Positions 9,894 through 22,149 of a stretch of DNA of 64,000 bases are shown here, in pieces. Position 1 is the first letter of the stretch. Every line of letters starts with the position of its first letter. The position numbers and the translations under genes are program-made. The notes under the pieces are model-generated. The model was not told the DNA's origin. It made no database searches and saw only the letters and a list, made by a program, of their open reading frames with translations. Origin of the DNA: Hevea brasiliensis (taxonomy: Eukaryota > Streptophyta > Magnoliopsida > Malpighiales > Euphorbiaceae); contig NC_079495.1 in assembly GCF_030052815.1 (NCBI RefSeq), positions 34,381,967-34,445,966 on the forward strand, written 5' to 3'.

Positions 9894-10669
9894 GAAGGAG
9901 CGGAAGCATGAAAAAACATAACTTTAGATCATTGAATTCAAAATTTTTCATCTAGGGTCACATGCATCATACAAGATTCATTTTCATCTATTTGATTTCA
10001 ATGATAAAAAGCATATTAAAAATCTTTTAATATGTATTTGGATCTACATTTGCCATTTAAAATTTTAGAATTAACAGTTTAATTCATTAGAACCCTAGAT
10101 TAGATCAAGAATAAGTGCACTAACCTTTTTGATTCACTGCAGTGTGTTTGGCAACTTTGGGATGCGCCTAGGATACCAGATGTTGTCCCTCTAGCTTTTC
10201 CATACCAAGATCACTAATGGAAACCCCTTGAATAGCTCTTAAAGCTTTTCCAATCAATTAGAAGATTAATTTTTGCCTTTTAAAAGATTATAGATGTATA
10301 CAGGACACTAGAAACAATTTTTAGTATTTTTAATTCAAGAGATTGTTGGCAAATCTCTTTGAATTGATGAGAGATGAAGAAGAAGAGAGGGAGAGGCAAC
10401 CAAGGGTGATGGCACCTTTGTAAGAATGAGCAGATTGTATTTTTCTTTTTCATCCTTTCCCTTATATAGCTAGGTCACCACTTAAAACCCTTGCCACATG
10501 TCACCTTCTGATTGGCTCTAGGTTTAATTGACCCAATCACATTGTGCCAATTGTCAAACCTATATTTAATCTTGCTTTGATCATCTTACATGATTAAAAG
10601 ACATATGGCAAGCTTATGTGTAATGCCATATGTCACCATCTCATGGTGCCACATGTCACCCTGTGAAAT
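9894..10669 (-). repeat. Reverse copia LTR fragment (Angela-like family)
   Basis: Starts TGAAGGAGCGGAAGCATG, the reverse complement of the copia LTR 3' end. It follows that LTR for 776 bp to the repeated U3 motif, stopping at GTGAAATG. It is more diverged from C2 than C3 is, so it is older. The rest of the copia element is missing. Confidence 0.85.
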
Positions 10670-12482
10670 GCAGAATTTTGGTAAGCTTCCTTCATGAAAG
10701 TTGGCACATTTTGTGCCTAGTTTCACCTCCAATTGGTCTCATACCAATTGGAGCCACACACTTAAGGTTTTAGGCCAAAATGCACACTGCCCTATAGCAG
10801 CACTCTTCATTACATACCAAATACACTTTTAACACTTACCATGTTGCACATTCATGCCATTTCTGTTTTGTACCATAACACAAACACATTTCACAACACA
10901 TTGTTGGTCATTTTAGCAGCTTATAATCACACTCAATATGCACCATATAGTAGAGAATTTTTCAAACTCAAATTACAACAATTCAATCACCTAACCTAGC
11001 TCATTTACATGTCCAACCTCACACTATCATACATATACACAAGCTGCCATAACAAGTACCACAATTCAACATTAATATTCCATAAACCAAACATGAAATA
11101 ACATTTTTATGGTTCACCATTCAAGCTGCCGATTCATACACTTCTCTCCACTAATTTCCAAGCTTCCAAATTCAAGTACACATTTACATATACTTAGTAT
11201 ACATCACCCAAATTATTCCTACACACATAAACACTTAATCAACCCTTTAATCTACCATTTACAAGCAAGGATAAACTACCCTTAAGGAGTTTCCATGGCT
11301 GCCAAAAATAAACATCTCCCTTAGAACATCAAACTCAAAAATTCTTTTCACAATTCAAGTACCCATAACATCCTCACAAACTTTAATGAAGCAATAATAA
11401 AAAACACATACTTACCACTTTAGAAACTCTTTAAAACTTCACCAAAACTTGATCTTCTTGCTGCCTATCTACTGCCCATGGTGTGAGGATTAACTTTAAT
11501 GAAGACAACTTGTGAAGATCATGGCTTGAAGGTGGTGAAATGGGAGTTTGCATGCAATTTGGCTATGGTGTTTTTGGGAGCTTCATTTCGGCCATCAATG
11601 GAGGAGTGAAGGAGATGAAGTGGTTAGTGGAAAATTCAATCCACTTATATCTATTTATATGTCCCACTAATCTCCACTAACTCAAAGCTAATTAATTAAT
11701 TAATTAACTTTTAATTATTCTAACTCATACCCCTTAATTTCTCTTATTTTCATTACATATTTAATTTCCTTTTTCATGGGGTTCCCAAAATTTAATACTA
11801 CGTATTTTTAATGGATATTTAGGTTAAAAGATAACTTTAGATGTCAAATAACCAAAATGCCCCTCTTCGGGTCAAATTCAGACTTTTTCGGTGCTACCGA
11901 TTTACTCCTTGTACCGCTGATTTCTTTAATTTTTATTTTTCATTTATACTGACTTACTAATTTTTTTTCTTGGACATTTCCCTAGTGTAATATCATTTAT
12001 TTTTAATGGAAATTTAGGTCAAAAGACAACTCGGGGTGTCAAATGACCACACTGCCCCTGTTCGGGTTGCATTCCCGATTTTTTGGTAACACCGGGTTTT
12101 GTCCGTTTTCCGATTTCTCACTTTTTTTTGTACTAATTAATTAATTTTTTTTTTTATACTTCTAATGGCATTTATACTTCAATAGACATTTATTTATGTC
12201 TTAAAAATATTTTCCAGGGTTTCCCGCAGTCCAGGGCTAGTCAACGATTCGCGCCGCAACTTCCCGGTGCGGTCACCCATCGCTAGGGTTCTCGGCTCAT
12301 TTAACTTGGTTATATTTCATTGCTATTATTTTTCCTTTGTTTTTCTTGTATTTTCTTTTCTTGTATTTCATTATTTTATGTCTCCTCATCTATATCTAAG
12401 TGTAGTTCTAGGCATCCTAGCTGTCCGGACAACACTGGTCACCGGAATAGTAGTACGCACTACCGAACGTAGGGGTGTTACA
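10670..12482 (-). repeat. 3' LTR of G4, partial
   Basis: Corresponds to 17273-19082 of the complete 5' LTR and ends AGGGGTGTTACA before the reverse polypurine tract. The outer (U5-side) 2.5 kb is absent and replaced by the copia LTR fragment ending at 10669. Confidence 0.88.
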
Positions 12483-12500
12483 ATTCTTCCCCCCTTAAAA
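12483..12500 (-). other. Polypurine tract of G4
   Basis: ATTCTTCCCCCCTTAAAA on plus is a purine-rich tract on minus, next to the 3' LTR. Just inside is the conserved pol-end motif seen as CGAGGACGAAATTT in G2 and G3 (here with CACGG). Confidence 0.75.
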
Positions 12501-13489
12501 TAAATTTCGTCCGTGAAATTTTACCCAATAGCCATCTTACAATAGTCATACGTTTATTTTCTCCTTTCTATATGATCGTATAATCTTCTTTCCCTCGAAT
12601 TTGTATAAGACTTTTAACAATCTAATACAACATTTAATTTATTTGTATAACACCAATCTTCTCTTACTATTGTGCTGTCTAATATTTCGGTTCATGTTCC
12701 TTCTTGAATGACCCTTGAGGTCATGTTAGAATGATTTATCTAGTCATTGGTCCTCTGACTATTCTAGTCAATAGTCTTCCTCACATTCATAACATTTCTT
12801 TATTATATCTGAACCAACTGTTCAAATTTTGACTTCCATAACTCTTTTTATCTATCAATATTCTATAACTTACTTTCTTTTATACTGAACTATAATCTTT
12901 CGATATTCTAACTTTTGAGTTTTAGATCCCTAAGTAGGATTTTCAAACTTATTTCTAACAATTAAATTCTGTCCTGGCATAACTATACCAAAACAGATGC
13001 CGTTGACAACTATTCTCATCTAGGTGTACTATCGAGTAGTACGTAGCTCTGCACAATAATCTCAAGTCAGTACTGTAATCTGCAGCTTACAATATAAACA
13101 TTAAGAACATTGCATAGTTACTAAGATACATCCCAATAGATCAAATTTTCTGATATTTTATCCTTTTCGAATTTACTGATATTCGAATCTTATTCTGATT
13201 ACAATATCCATTAACAATTACTAATAGTAACATCCTTGCCCTCATCTAGAGCAATTCCATTACTGTAACTTACTTTTATGTCCTCTTGCCTTACATTAAG
13301 TAGGCTTTCCGTTTAGCTTTATAATTTATGGTGTGTTAGAAAATACCTTTTGCCAATAAACTCTTTCAAAACTAATTTCACTTATTATCACAATCCTTAT
13401 CTTAAAGGACTAATCACTAATGCATCAAAATTTATTCCCCTGTAAAGGAATAACAACAGAACATATAACTCTAACACTAACATAAAAGT
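12501..13489 (-). other. Degenerate G4 interior without recognisable gene
   Basis: About 1 kb of AT-rich sequence where the rest of RT, RNase H and integrase should be. I see no motif apart from the pol-end remnant near 12505-12520. Confidence 0.5.
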
Positions 13490-13913
13490 ATGCAAATTCT
13501 AGGTCAAACAATACATAAACGAAGAGTGCCATCCTTCTTCTTAACAAACAATACTGGCGCTCCCCATGGTGACACACTAGAGCGGATGAAGCCCTTTTCA
13601 AGTAGTTCTTGCTACTGTACCTTCAACTCCTTCAACTCTGCTGGTGCCATTCTGTATGGTGTTATGGAGATTGGATCCACACCAGGCATAACATTAATTT
13701 CAAATTGCACCTCTCTTTTGTACATGGAACAGTAATGCAATCAATGATGCTAGCACTCACATAAGAATGGGTAGAACCCGGATCAAATAACACAAATACA
13801 TCTTGATTAAAAGTTGAGAAAGTACCAGCCACAACATCAGATGTCTCGGCCTCTTCTCTCTGTTTCATTGCATAGACTCTGACCGGAGCACTGTCTTGCT
13901 CTGATTGTTTCAC
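13490..13913 (-). pseudogene. gypsy protease and RT start, fused by deletion (G4)
   Basis: On minus, the protease site Asp-Pro-Gly-Ser-Thr-His-Ser-Tyr lies at about 13770-13795. After a further 30 or so residues the sequence jumps to the N-terminal part of reverse transcriptase (Pro-Tyr-Arg-Met-Ala-Pro near 13655, then Phe-Val-Lys-Lys-Lys-Asp-Gly near 13535-13555). The roughly 150-residue linker found in G2 between protease and RT is missing. A TAG interrupts the RT start and homology is lost at about 13500, before the catalytic YxDD/FxDD motif. Protease would process the polyprotein and RT copy the RNA. Neither can be made from this copy. Confidence 0.75.
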
Positions 13914-14559
13914 TGTGCCTTGGCTGCCTGCTGGGTTACCTCTACCCCTGCCTCTACCTCTGCTAGGTGGTTGTGAACCTCTGGTGACAGGGCTCTGAAC
14001 TAACCCTTCAGCAGTAGTAGAAGGTGGTCCAACTCTATGGGCACTGATGCAGTCCTTGGCAAAGTGTCCTATGCCTCCACAGTTATAACAGGCTCCTATG
14101 GCCTTGTAGCATACCCCACCATGATTTCTACCACAAGTTTCACATTAGCAGGGAGGGTAGGAACTTCTAGTTGTTCGACGACTGGACCTTAGTGGTCTCT
14201 GCCTTGATGATTCACCTCTGTTATATCCCTGAGCTCGGGGCTCCTCAAATTCTTTTCTCTTTCTCAAATTCTCGCTGAGCTCACCCATAGGTTTCTCCTC
14301 TTCTCTATTTCATGTTGCCCTTGTGGGGTTGGAGTGCAGATTGGGCTTGGGCTGATAGATTATCAACCATTTGTTGAAAGAAAGTGGCCATTTGCTGGGC
14401 CATTTGTGCAGTAATTTGTACCGGTAAAACAGGTACAGTTGGGTCTTCGACACTTTGTGGAGCTGGGGCCTCAACTTGTACCTCAGCCTCTATCGATTGA
14501 TCGATTGAACGATCGCCCTCTTCCATAGTCAATTCGAGGATCTTAGACCTCCTGAACAA
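13914..14559 (-). pseudogene. gypsy gag with zinc knuckle, gapped (G4)
   Basis: Minus-strand gag reading from 14559 starts with an 84-residue piece rich in Glu, Gln and Pro, then breaks at 14305. Further down, a CX2CX4HX4C zinc knuckle (Cys-Tyr-Asn-Cys ... His ... Asp-Cys) sits at about 14050-14091, preceded by a second Cys/His-rich stretch near 14110-14145. The central capsid domain present in G2 (Trp-Trp-Asp and the following block) is not visible, so it has been deleted. A basic, Arg/Gly-rich tail follows the knuckle (13930-14000), as in other plant gypsy nucleocapsids. Non-functional. Confidence 0.75.
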
Positions 14560-14695
14560 TTAACACAAGGAGATTTCCTCCCGTTAGTGCATATTTATAA
14601 TGTAATGTACTGTATGTATCAAACAATGACATTGAGCAGTTGTACTATGAAGAAAGAATATTCAAATTATAGGTGAAAATAGAATTTAAAAACTA

Positions 14696-14707
14696 GCTCT
14701 GATACCA
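14696..14707 (-). other. Primer-binding site of G4
   Basis: GCTCTGATACCA on plus is TGGTATCAGAGC on minus, complementary to initiator Met tRNA. It lies 8 bp inside the 5' LTR and proves the element's orientation. Confidence 0.92.
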
Positions 14708-15480
14708 CTTAAACATGTCACACCCTACCCCTCTGTAAGGCATGACATGATTCCGTAGTATACCTAATGAATTACCAACTTTGTCTACTGATAACCCATT
14801 AAATACACTACAAGGGATTTTAAAACTTTTCTTACTTCTTTTTACGGTGGTGAGCACTATTTACAGGTGTTAAAATTTTTTTGAACTGAAGAGAAACAGC
14901 TAACACATTTGAAGAAATAATAATTTCTGTAAAAATTTTACCAGAGTGCCATTTGCATTTTGAATAAAGCAGTTCTTCAAAAACCTGTAAAAAGCACTTC
15001 AAATATATTTCTCCATCTTAAACTCCAACATTTAATCAACACAATATGTTTCTCAACTCAAAACCCTAATAATTTTTCAGTATTTTCAAAGGCTGAGATA
15101 AAAGAAATATATCACAAATTTTGCAAGTCAAAATAATTTACAACTTATTTTACAACTTCAATGTACAATTTTAAATTTACCACTGCTCAAAACCAAGAAC
15201 ACTATATACATACAGTGAACATACATTACAATATAAAATGCAAAATATGGTATACTCATTTTACTCGATGAACTCTCAATATAGCATTAGCAGCCTAGTC
15301 TGCTGCCCTGTCAGTCTGTCTACCTGGGACAGCAATGAAAAGCTATCGCTGAGTAAAATTTACTCAGTGGTGCACAATAACAATTTGAAATGCAATACAT
15401 AAATCTTTTATTGACAATTCACAAATCAAATAGTTCACAATTCCATTTCACAATTTACAAAGTTCATATAACACAAATTT

Positions 15481-15621
15481 GATCAAATAACTGAATAATA
15501 CAGTTTTGCCAATCAATAATACCATTTGATCAAATAACTGAATAATACAGTTTTGCCAATCAATAACACAAATGGATCAAATAACTGAATAATACTGTTT
15601 TGCAAATCAATAACACAATTT
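15481..15621. repeat. Tandem repeat, 47 bp x 3
   Basis: Units starting GATCAAATAACTGAATAATA begin at 15481, 15528 and 15575. It lies inside the G4 5' LTR. Confidence 0.88.
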
Positions 15622-16180
15622 AAATGCTGCACAATTACATTTCACAAATTATCAAAGCTCATTATAAAAAAATTTTGAGTCAACTAATTTAATAAACACA
15701 GTGTTGCCAATTCGTACACAACTTAAGCCATGACACAAAATTTCCGATCAATGCCGTGTTGTACACCACGACAAAGCAATCTACAACCCCACTAATCGAA
15801 ATCAATGAGGGAGGTGGCTAGCTAGCTAATGAGTACTCATCCGATCTACAACCTCAACTGGTAAACCAGAGAGGGAGGAAAATAATCACACTCACCCCAG
15901 ACTGCTAAGTCAAAGAGGGAGGAATATAATCACACTCACCCCATAAATGGAGGAGGAACATAGTAACAGTGTCATACCAAGTGTGAATCAAAACAATTCC
16001 AAATCACAATATTTAAATATTTCACACAAACCACAAATCATATTTATCTCAAAATTTCCATTTGCAAAGTAGGCAACACAATAATTTTCAAATAAGATTC
16101 TCGAAGCCAAAACAATCAAAAATTATTCATAACTCATTTCTCCAAATAAATTTTCTAGTAAAAGCAGTGAATATAAAAAG

Positions 16181-16495
16181 TATTGTGCACAAACACAATT
16201 TAAAACTATAATGTTCAAGTAAATTTTTAAGTAGAAAGTAAGAAATCAAAATTATTGTGCACAAACACAATTTAAAACAATAACATACAATTAATCATAA
16301 TTTATTTCAATTGAAAAATTCAAAAGAAATAACTATTGTGCACAAACACAATTTAAAACAATAACATACAAATAATCATAATTTATTTCAATTGAAAAAT
16401 TCAAAAGAAATAATTATTGTGCACAAACACCATTTTAAATAATAACATATAAATAATCATAATTTATTTCAATTGAAAAATTCAAAAGAAATAAC
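16181..16495. repeat. Tandem repeat, 81 bp x 3 plus a 72-bp variant
   Basis: Units starting TATTGTGCACAAACAC begin at 16181 (72-bp variant), 16253, 16334 and 16415; a further partial unit starts at 16496. It lies inside the G4 5' LTR. Confidence 0.88.
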
Positions 16496-19082
16496 TATTG
16501 TGCACAAACCTCTGATAACTGTCTCTTGGCTCTGACTCAGGGGACTCAGTGTTTCCTTCCCTTTCCCTGAGTCTTTGCTAACTAAGAAACACAATTTGAA
16601 GTGTTTCAGTACTAATTTAAACTGTCTCTAAGAATAAGGTTCAATAATTAATTTATCGAATTCTATTATTTCCTTAGTCAACCTAAGATGTCGACCCTCG
16701 ATGCAGTCTAGGTGAATTAGGTATCAATGTTACCAATATATCATATTTTATAGCCTTTTAGTGTTGGTACATGTTACCCAATTCATTTCCATGTATATTG
16801 CGTTCTATTACAATTTGCCGGATCCCGATATACTAATTTGACCTAACCGGATGACCTAGTTCCCTCGGTTTTCAGGTTTTGGTCAAAACTACAAACTTGT
16901 AGATCTATGTCTTATTGCACGCGGGACAAAATTTTAGGTCATTCTGAGTTATGTAGACCAAGTTATGGTCATTTTACTATTGCTGGTCGGAATGTACCAA
17001 AATTGGTCACTTTAGGTCATTTTAGGTTCGGCCAGTTTTTGGATCCGAACTTGTGCAAGATATTTGACTTGCTTATGGTCATTTCTGGGCTTTGGTGTCT
17101 TCATAAGACTTGTAGATATAGGTCTTAACTATTCATAGTAAAAATTTTAGGTCAATTTCACTTGTTTTGAGTGAGTTATGGCAAAAAAACTAACTGCTGC
17201 CCAAATGGTCAATTTCAAGGCCTTAAATGCACTAATCCGGATTTGGTCATTTTTCAAGTTACCTTACAAGTAGAATTTTGGTAAGCTTCCTTCAAAAAAG
17301 TTGGCACATTTTGTGCCTAGTTTCACCTTCAATTGGTCTCATACCAATTGGAGCCACACACTTAAGGTTCTAGGCCAAAATGCACACTGCCCTATAGCAA
17401 CACTCTTCATTATATACCAAATACACTTTTAACACTTACCATGTTGCACATTCATGCCATTTCTGTTTTGTACCATAACATAAACACATTTCACAACACA
17501 TTGTTGGTCATTTTGGCAGCTTATAATCACACTCAATATGCACCATATAGTAGAGAATTTTTCAAACTCAAATTACAACAATTCAATCACCTAACCTAGC
17601 TCATTTACATGTCCAACCTCACACCATCATACATATACACAAGCTGCCATAACAAGTACCACAATTCAACATTAATATTCCATAAACCAAACATGAAATA
17701 ACATTTTTATGGTTCACCATTCAAGCTGCCGATTCATACACTTCTCTCCACTAATTTCCAAGCTTCCAAATTCAAGTACACATTTACATATACTTAGTAT
17801 ACATCACCCAAATTAATTTCTACACACATAAACACTTAATCAACCCTTTAATCTACCATTTAAAAGCAAGGATAAACTGCCCTTAAGGAGTTTCCATGGC
17901 TGCCAAAAATAAACATCTCCCTTAGAACATCAAACTCCAAAATTCTTTCCACAATTCAAGTACCCATAACATCCTCACAAACTTTAATGAAGCAATAATC
18001 AAAAACACATACTTACCACTTTGGAAACTCTTCAAAACTTCACCAAAACTTGATCTTCTTGCTGCCTATCTACTGCCCATGGTGTGAGGATTAACTTTAA
18101 TGAAGAAAACTTGTGAAGATCATGACTTGAAGGTGGTGAAATGGGAGTTTGCATGCAATTTGGCTATGGTGTTTTTAGGAGCTTCATTTCGGCCATCAAT
18201 GGAGGACTGAAGGAGATGAAGTGGTTAGTGGAAAATTCAGTCCACTTATATCTATTTATATGTCCCACTAATCTCCACTAACTCAAAGTTAATTATTTAA
18301 TTAACTAACTTTTAATTATTCTAACTCATACCCCTTAATTTCTCTTATTTTCATTACATATTTAATTTCCTTTTTCATGGGGTTCCCAAAATTTAATACT
18401 ATTTATTTTTAATGGATATTTAGGTCAAAAGACAACTTTAGATGTCAAATAACCAAAATGCCCCTCTTCGGGTCAAATTCGGACTTTTTCGGTGCTACCG
18501 ATTTACTCCTTGTACCGCCGATTTCTTTAATTTTTTTTTTCCGTTTATACTGACTTACTAATTTTTTTTCTTAGACATTTTCCTAGTGTAATATCATTTA
18601 TTTTTAATGGAAATTTAGGTCAAAAGACAACTCGGGGTATCAAATGACCACACTGCCCCTGTTCGGGTTGCATTCCCGATTTTTCGGTAACACCGAGTTT
18701 TGTCCGTTTTCCGATTTCTCACTTTTCTTTGTACTAATTAATTAATTTTTCTTTGATATTTCTAATGGCATTTATACTTCAACAGACATTTATTTATGTC
18801 CTAAAAGTATTTTCCAGGGTTCCTCGCGGTCCAGGGCTAGTCAACGGTCCACGCCGTGACTTCCTGGTGTGGTCACCCATCGCTAGGGTTCTCTGCTCAT
18901 TTAACTTAGTTACATTTCATTGCTATTATTTTTCCTTTATTTTTCTTGTATTTTCTTTTCTTATATTTCATTATTTTATGTCTCCTCATCTATATCTAAG
19001 TGTAGTTCTAGGCATCCTAGCTGTCCGGACAACACTGGTCACCGGAACAGTAGTACGCACAATCGAACGTAAGGGTGTTACA

Positions 19083-22000
19083 CTTCGCCTACCGATAACC
19101 CATTAAATATACTACAAGGGATTTTAAACCAATTTCTATTCATTTTAAATTGTAAGGTAATGTTGAATACTTATTAAAAGCCTTTAATTAAGGTTTATGT
19201 GACTAGCCAAATTTTTTATTAATTCAGGATTTTGAAAATTTTACAAAAATTTCTGTAGAGTGCCGTCTATAATTTAAGAAAACAGTTCTTCAAAAACCTG
19301 TTAAAACACTCCCAATATATGTGTCTTAACCACAACTCCAATATTTTCAATACAATTCAATCTCAACAACCCAATTTCAAGCAGTTCATTATTTGAAAAT
19401 TTTAAAAAGAAACTTAAGCATTTCATTAATAAGATGTAACAGGTTTACATTACAAATATTTACACTGATCAAAATAAAATTCCAAAATCTTTATACAACT
19501 GCTCAAGTCTATTATATACATACACACAGATACATATACATTAAAAGAAAATTTATAAGGGTATAATCTATATACCTGGTAATGACTCCAAAATATTGAT
19601 CACCCTACGTCACAAGTAGCCTACTCTGCTGCTTTATCTGCCTTTTTACCTGCGATAGCATAAACAAGCTATCTCTGAGTCAAAGACTTAGTGGTGCACA
19701 ATTTAAAGAAAATAATAATTTACACATTAACATAATCACAATTTTGTAATTTAAATCAATTAAAATATTAACACATATAAAATTATGCTTTATTTTTTTA
19801 AAAGCTAGAAAATTTCTTAAATAAACCAAATTTTATTCCATAAATCATAGAACAAAAATTCTGAAAAGTCTCACAGTTTTGATCATGACACGATTATCCA
19901 ATTCGTCCTAATAACCAAAGGCTAATGGGGAATGCAAAGGCTAGCTAGCACATAAATATGAGTACTCATTCAATTCGTCCTCAACTGGTACACGCCTCAA
20001 CACTTTAGCTAGAGAGGAAATACAAATCCAATTCGTCCCACTAGGCAAGCCAGTGAGGAATTCAAACATATAGTCATAACAACTATGGTTTCAAACCATT
20101 TCAACAATTTTCCAAGCATCAAAATATTCATCAATTCACATTCTTATTTCATTCAAATAATTTCCTAAAATTAGGCTAGCATCACATAATTTTTGTCAAT
20201 CAAAGTATTCAATAATATAATAAAGACCATAAACTATTTTTACAACTCATTCAATATCAAATTCAATTTAAAAAAAAAAAAACAAAAACAAAAGAGGGTT
20301 TGTTGTTGTGCACAAACCTCTTTAAATAGTCTTGACTTGATCCAACTTTTCCCCCTTCATTGGATGGCTCTTTACCAACTAAAAACATAATTAAAGTGTT
20401 TCAATATCCATCCAAACCGTTTCTACTAATTAATCCAACAATTGAATTTTGCATATTTAATTTTACTTATAAATTCTCATAAGTGTTGAGTTCTTTGCAT
20501 TTGATATTATTGTGAATACTATTCACATTACTATTTATTCAAAATGTTGACTTTTTCATAATTAATAGGTATACAATTTCTAAACAGATGGTCCTACCAC
20601 ATTTTGGATCACAATTTTGTTGGCATTGGTTGCCAATTACAATTCAAGCCTTACTAAGAGTAAATTTCAAAATTTCAGTTTTTGTTTTTAATGTTTACTA
20701 TTCTATTAAACCAATCTATAGTGGGATTTTGGGTAAACTATCTGCACCAAAGTTGTTCCTTAGTGTCTCTAATTTAATTCCCTTTTTGAATTACTCCATT
20801 TGGAGCTTTATAGCTCAACTTATGGCATTTTAACCATAAATGGCCAGATTGGTCCATTTTCAGATTTTTTGGGCAAATTTGGTTCTGACAGTTTTGATGA
20901 CCTGAAATTGGTTAGCAATTTCATTAGGTTATGGTCAGAATTTGGGTTTCTGGTCCTCACAAATTTTTTCTACTATGTCTAAGCTTTCCAATGGTTCAAA
21001 AATCAGGCCATTTCAAGCTCTCTACACAAATTTATGACCATTTGAACATATACTATTCATTTAGTCAATTCTGCCCAGCACCAGGGCACTAATTCCGGAT
21101 TCAATCTAATTTTAGACCAACTTGTGGTCAGTTTTTGGGCAAAGTTTTTTCATAAAAAATATAGCATTATAACCCTAATTTCATCTGCAATTGGCCTCAC
21201 ACCAATTGAAGCAACACGCCTCAACTTATGGCTATTTAAACTTGCTAGACTCATTAGTCCAGAATTCAGCAACTCAACCTACCTCCCTTATTTCAATTCT
21301 ATATAACAAGGTCTCAATTCTAAGCACACCAAATGACCAAAATTGAGCATTATACATATCAATTGATCAACAATTCTAAAAATCCCCAATTTCTCCCAAA
21401 ACCCTAATCACCATAGACCTTAATTTTTCCACTTGTCACAAATTATGCACACTAACCATCTCAATCATGTCTACCACTCCAAACTAGTTCAAATTCACGT
21501 TCAATTAAATTGAAACATTTCAAAACCCTAGAAATTCATGGCTAGCTGAAATTCCATCTCTTCTCAACATGTATGATTTTCATGTTTCTTCATATAATTT
21601 CATCAAATTTAACTTAAATTCATGCATACATACTTATTTAAGTAGAAAGATAACTCACCTTAATGATGCTCTTCTCAATCTTCTTAATCTCCACTCATTT
21701 CTTGAATTTCTGTTTTCAAATCTTCAAATAAAGGCTTAACTTGGTGATTCCTACTAATTTAGTGGAAGGTGTATGGAGGAAAGGTGAGGATTTAAGCTTG
21801 GGTTTTGGTTGAAAATGGAGGAAATTGAGAGTATTTCGAAGGGAGAGAGAGACGGCAATGTTAGGGAAGAAGAAGACAACAATTTCTCCTTTTTTTTTTC
21901 ACTTTTATGTAGGTAATTATCTATAATTTAAAAAATTATTATTATAATTTTTTATTGTGTCATGCTATAGTCATCATGATATCATAATTCCTAAAAAAAA

Positions 22001-22149
22001 ATAAAATTCCCATTTTCTTTTTCTCTTCTTCTACCATACCCTTTCATTTTTAATCTAGTTTTCAATATTTTAATTTCCTACATTTTAATGGACATTTAAG
22101 CCAAGTGTCACCTCTAATGGTGAATTGACTAAATTGCACCTTGTCGATC
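19083..22149 (-). repeat. Reverse gypsy LTR fragment G5, host of G4 and G2
   Basis: Begins CTTCGCCTACCGATAACCC, matching the reverse G4 LTR from about 64 bp inside its U5 end, so G4 inserted here. It continues as a diverged member of that LTR family (the block at 19930-20060 matches 15790-15960) and is interrupted at 22150 by G2. The short open frames at 20193, 20588 and 21124 lie in LTR sequence and show no known protein. Confidence 0.75.

Larger units (their letters stand above)
10670..19082 (-). mobile_element. Ty3/gypsy retrotransposon G4, internally deleted
   Basis: Minus-strand element: 5' LTR at right (14716-19082), primer site, 2.2 kb interior with gag, zinc knuckle, protease and the start of reverse transcriptase, then a polypurine tract and a 3' LTR at left (10670-12482) that has lost its outer 2.5 kb. 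Most of pol (rest of RT, RNase H, integrase) is gone. The right end sits inside another gypsy LTR (19083-22149). The expected left target-site copy was lost with the left LTR end. Its LTR family is that of the solo LTR at 27960-31813. Confidence 0.85.
14716..19082 (-). repeat. 5' LTR of G4, 4.4 kb
   Basis: Complete reverse LTR, TGTCACACCC to GGGTGTTACA. It is about 500 bp longer than the solo LTR of the same family (3854 bp), partly through tandem repeats at 15481-15621 and 16181-16495. No coding region is credible here; the 117-codon open frame at its right end is LTR sequence. Confidence 0.88.

Noticed and set aside
12267..12503. 78- and 117-codon frames at 12267-12503 and 18753-19106
   Set aside because: They are the two LTRs of G4 at the same place; the frame starts differ and there is no protein family.
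22145..22149. CGATC as proven target-site duplication of G2
   Set aside because: Only the left copy is in the window; the right end lies about 390 bp beyond 64000, so it stays a prediction.
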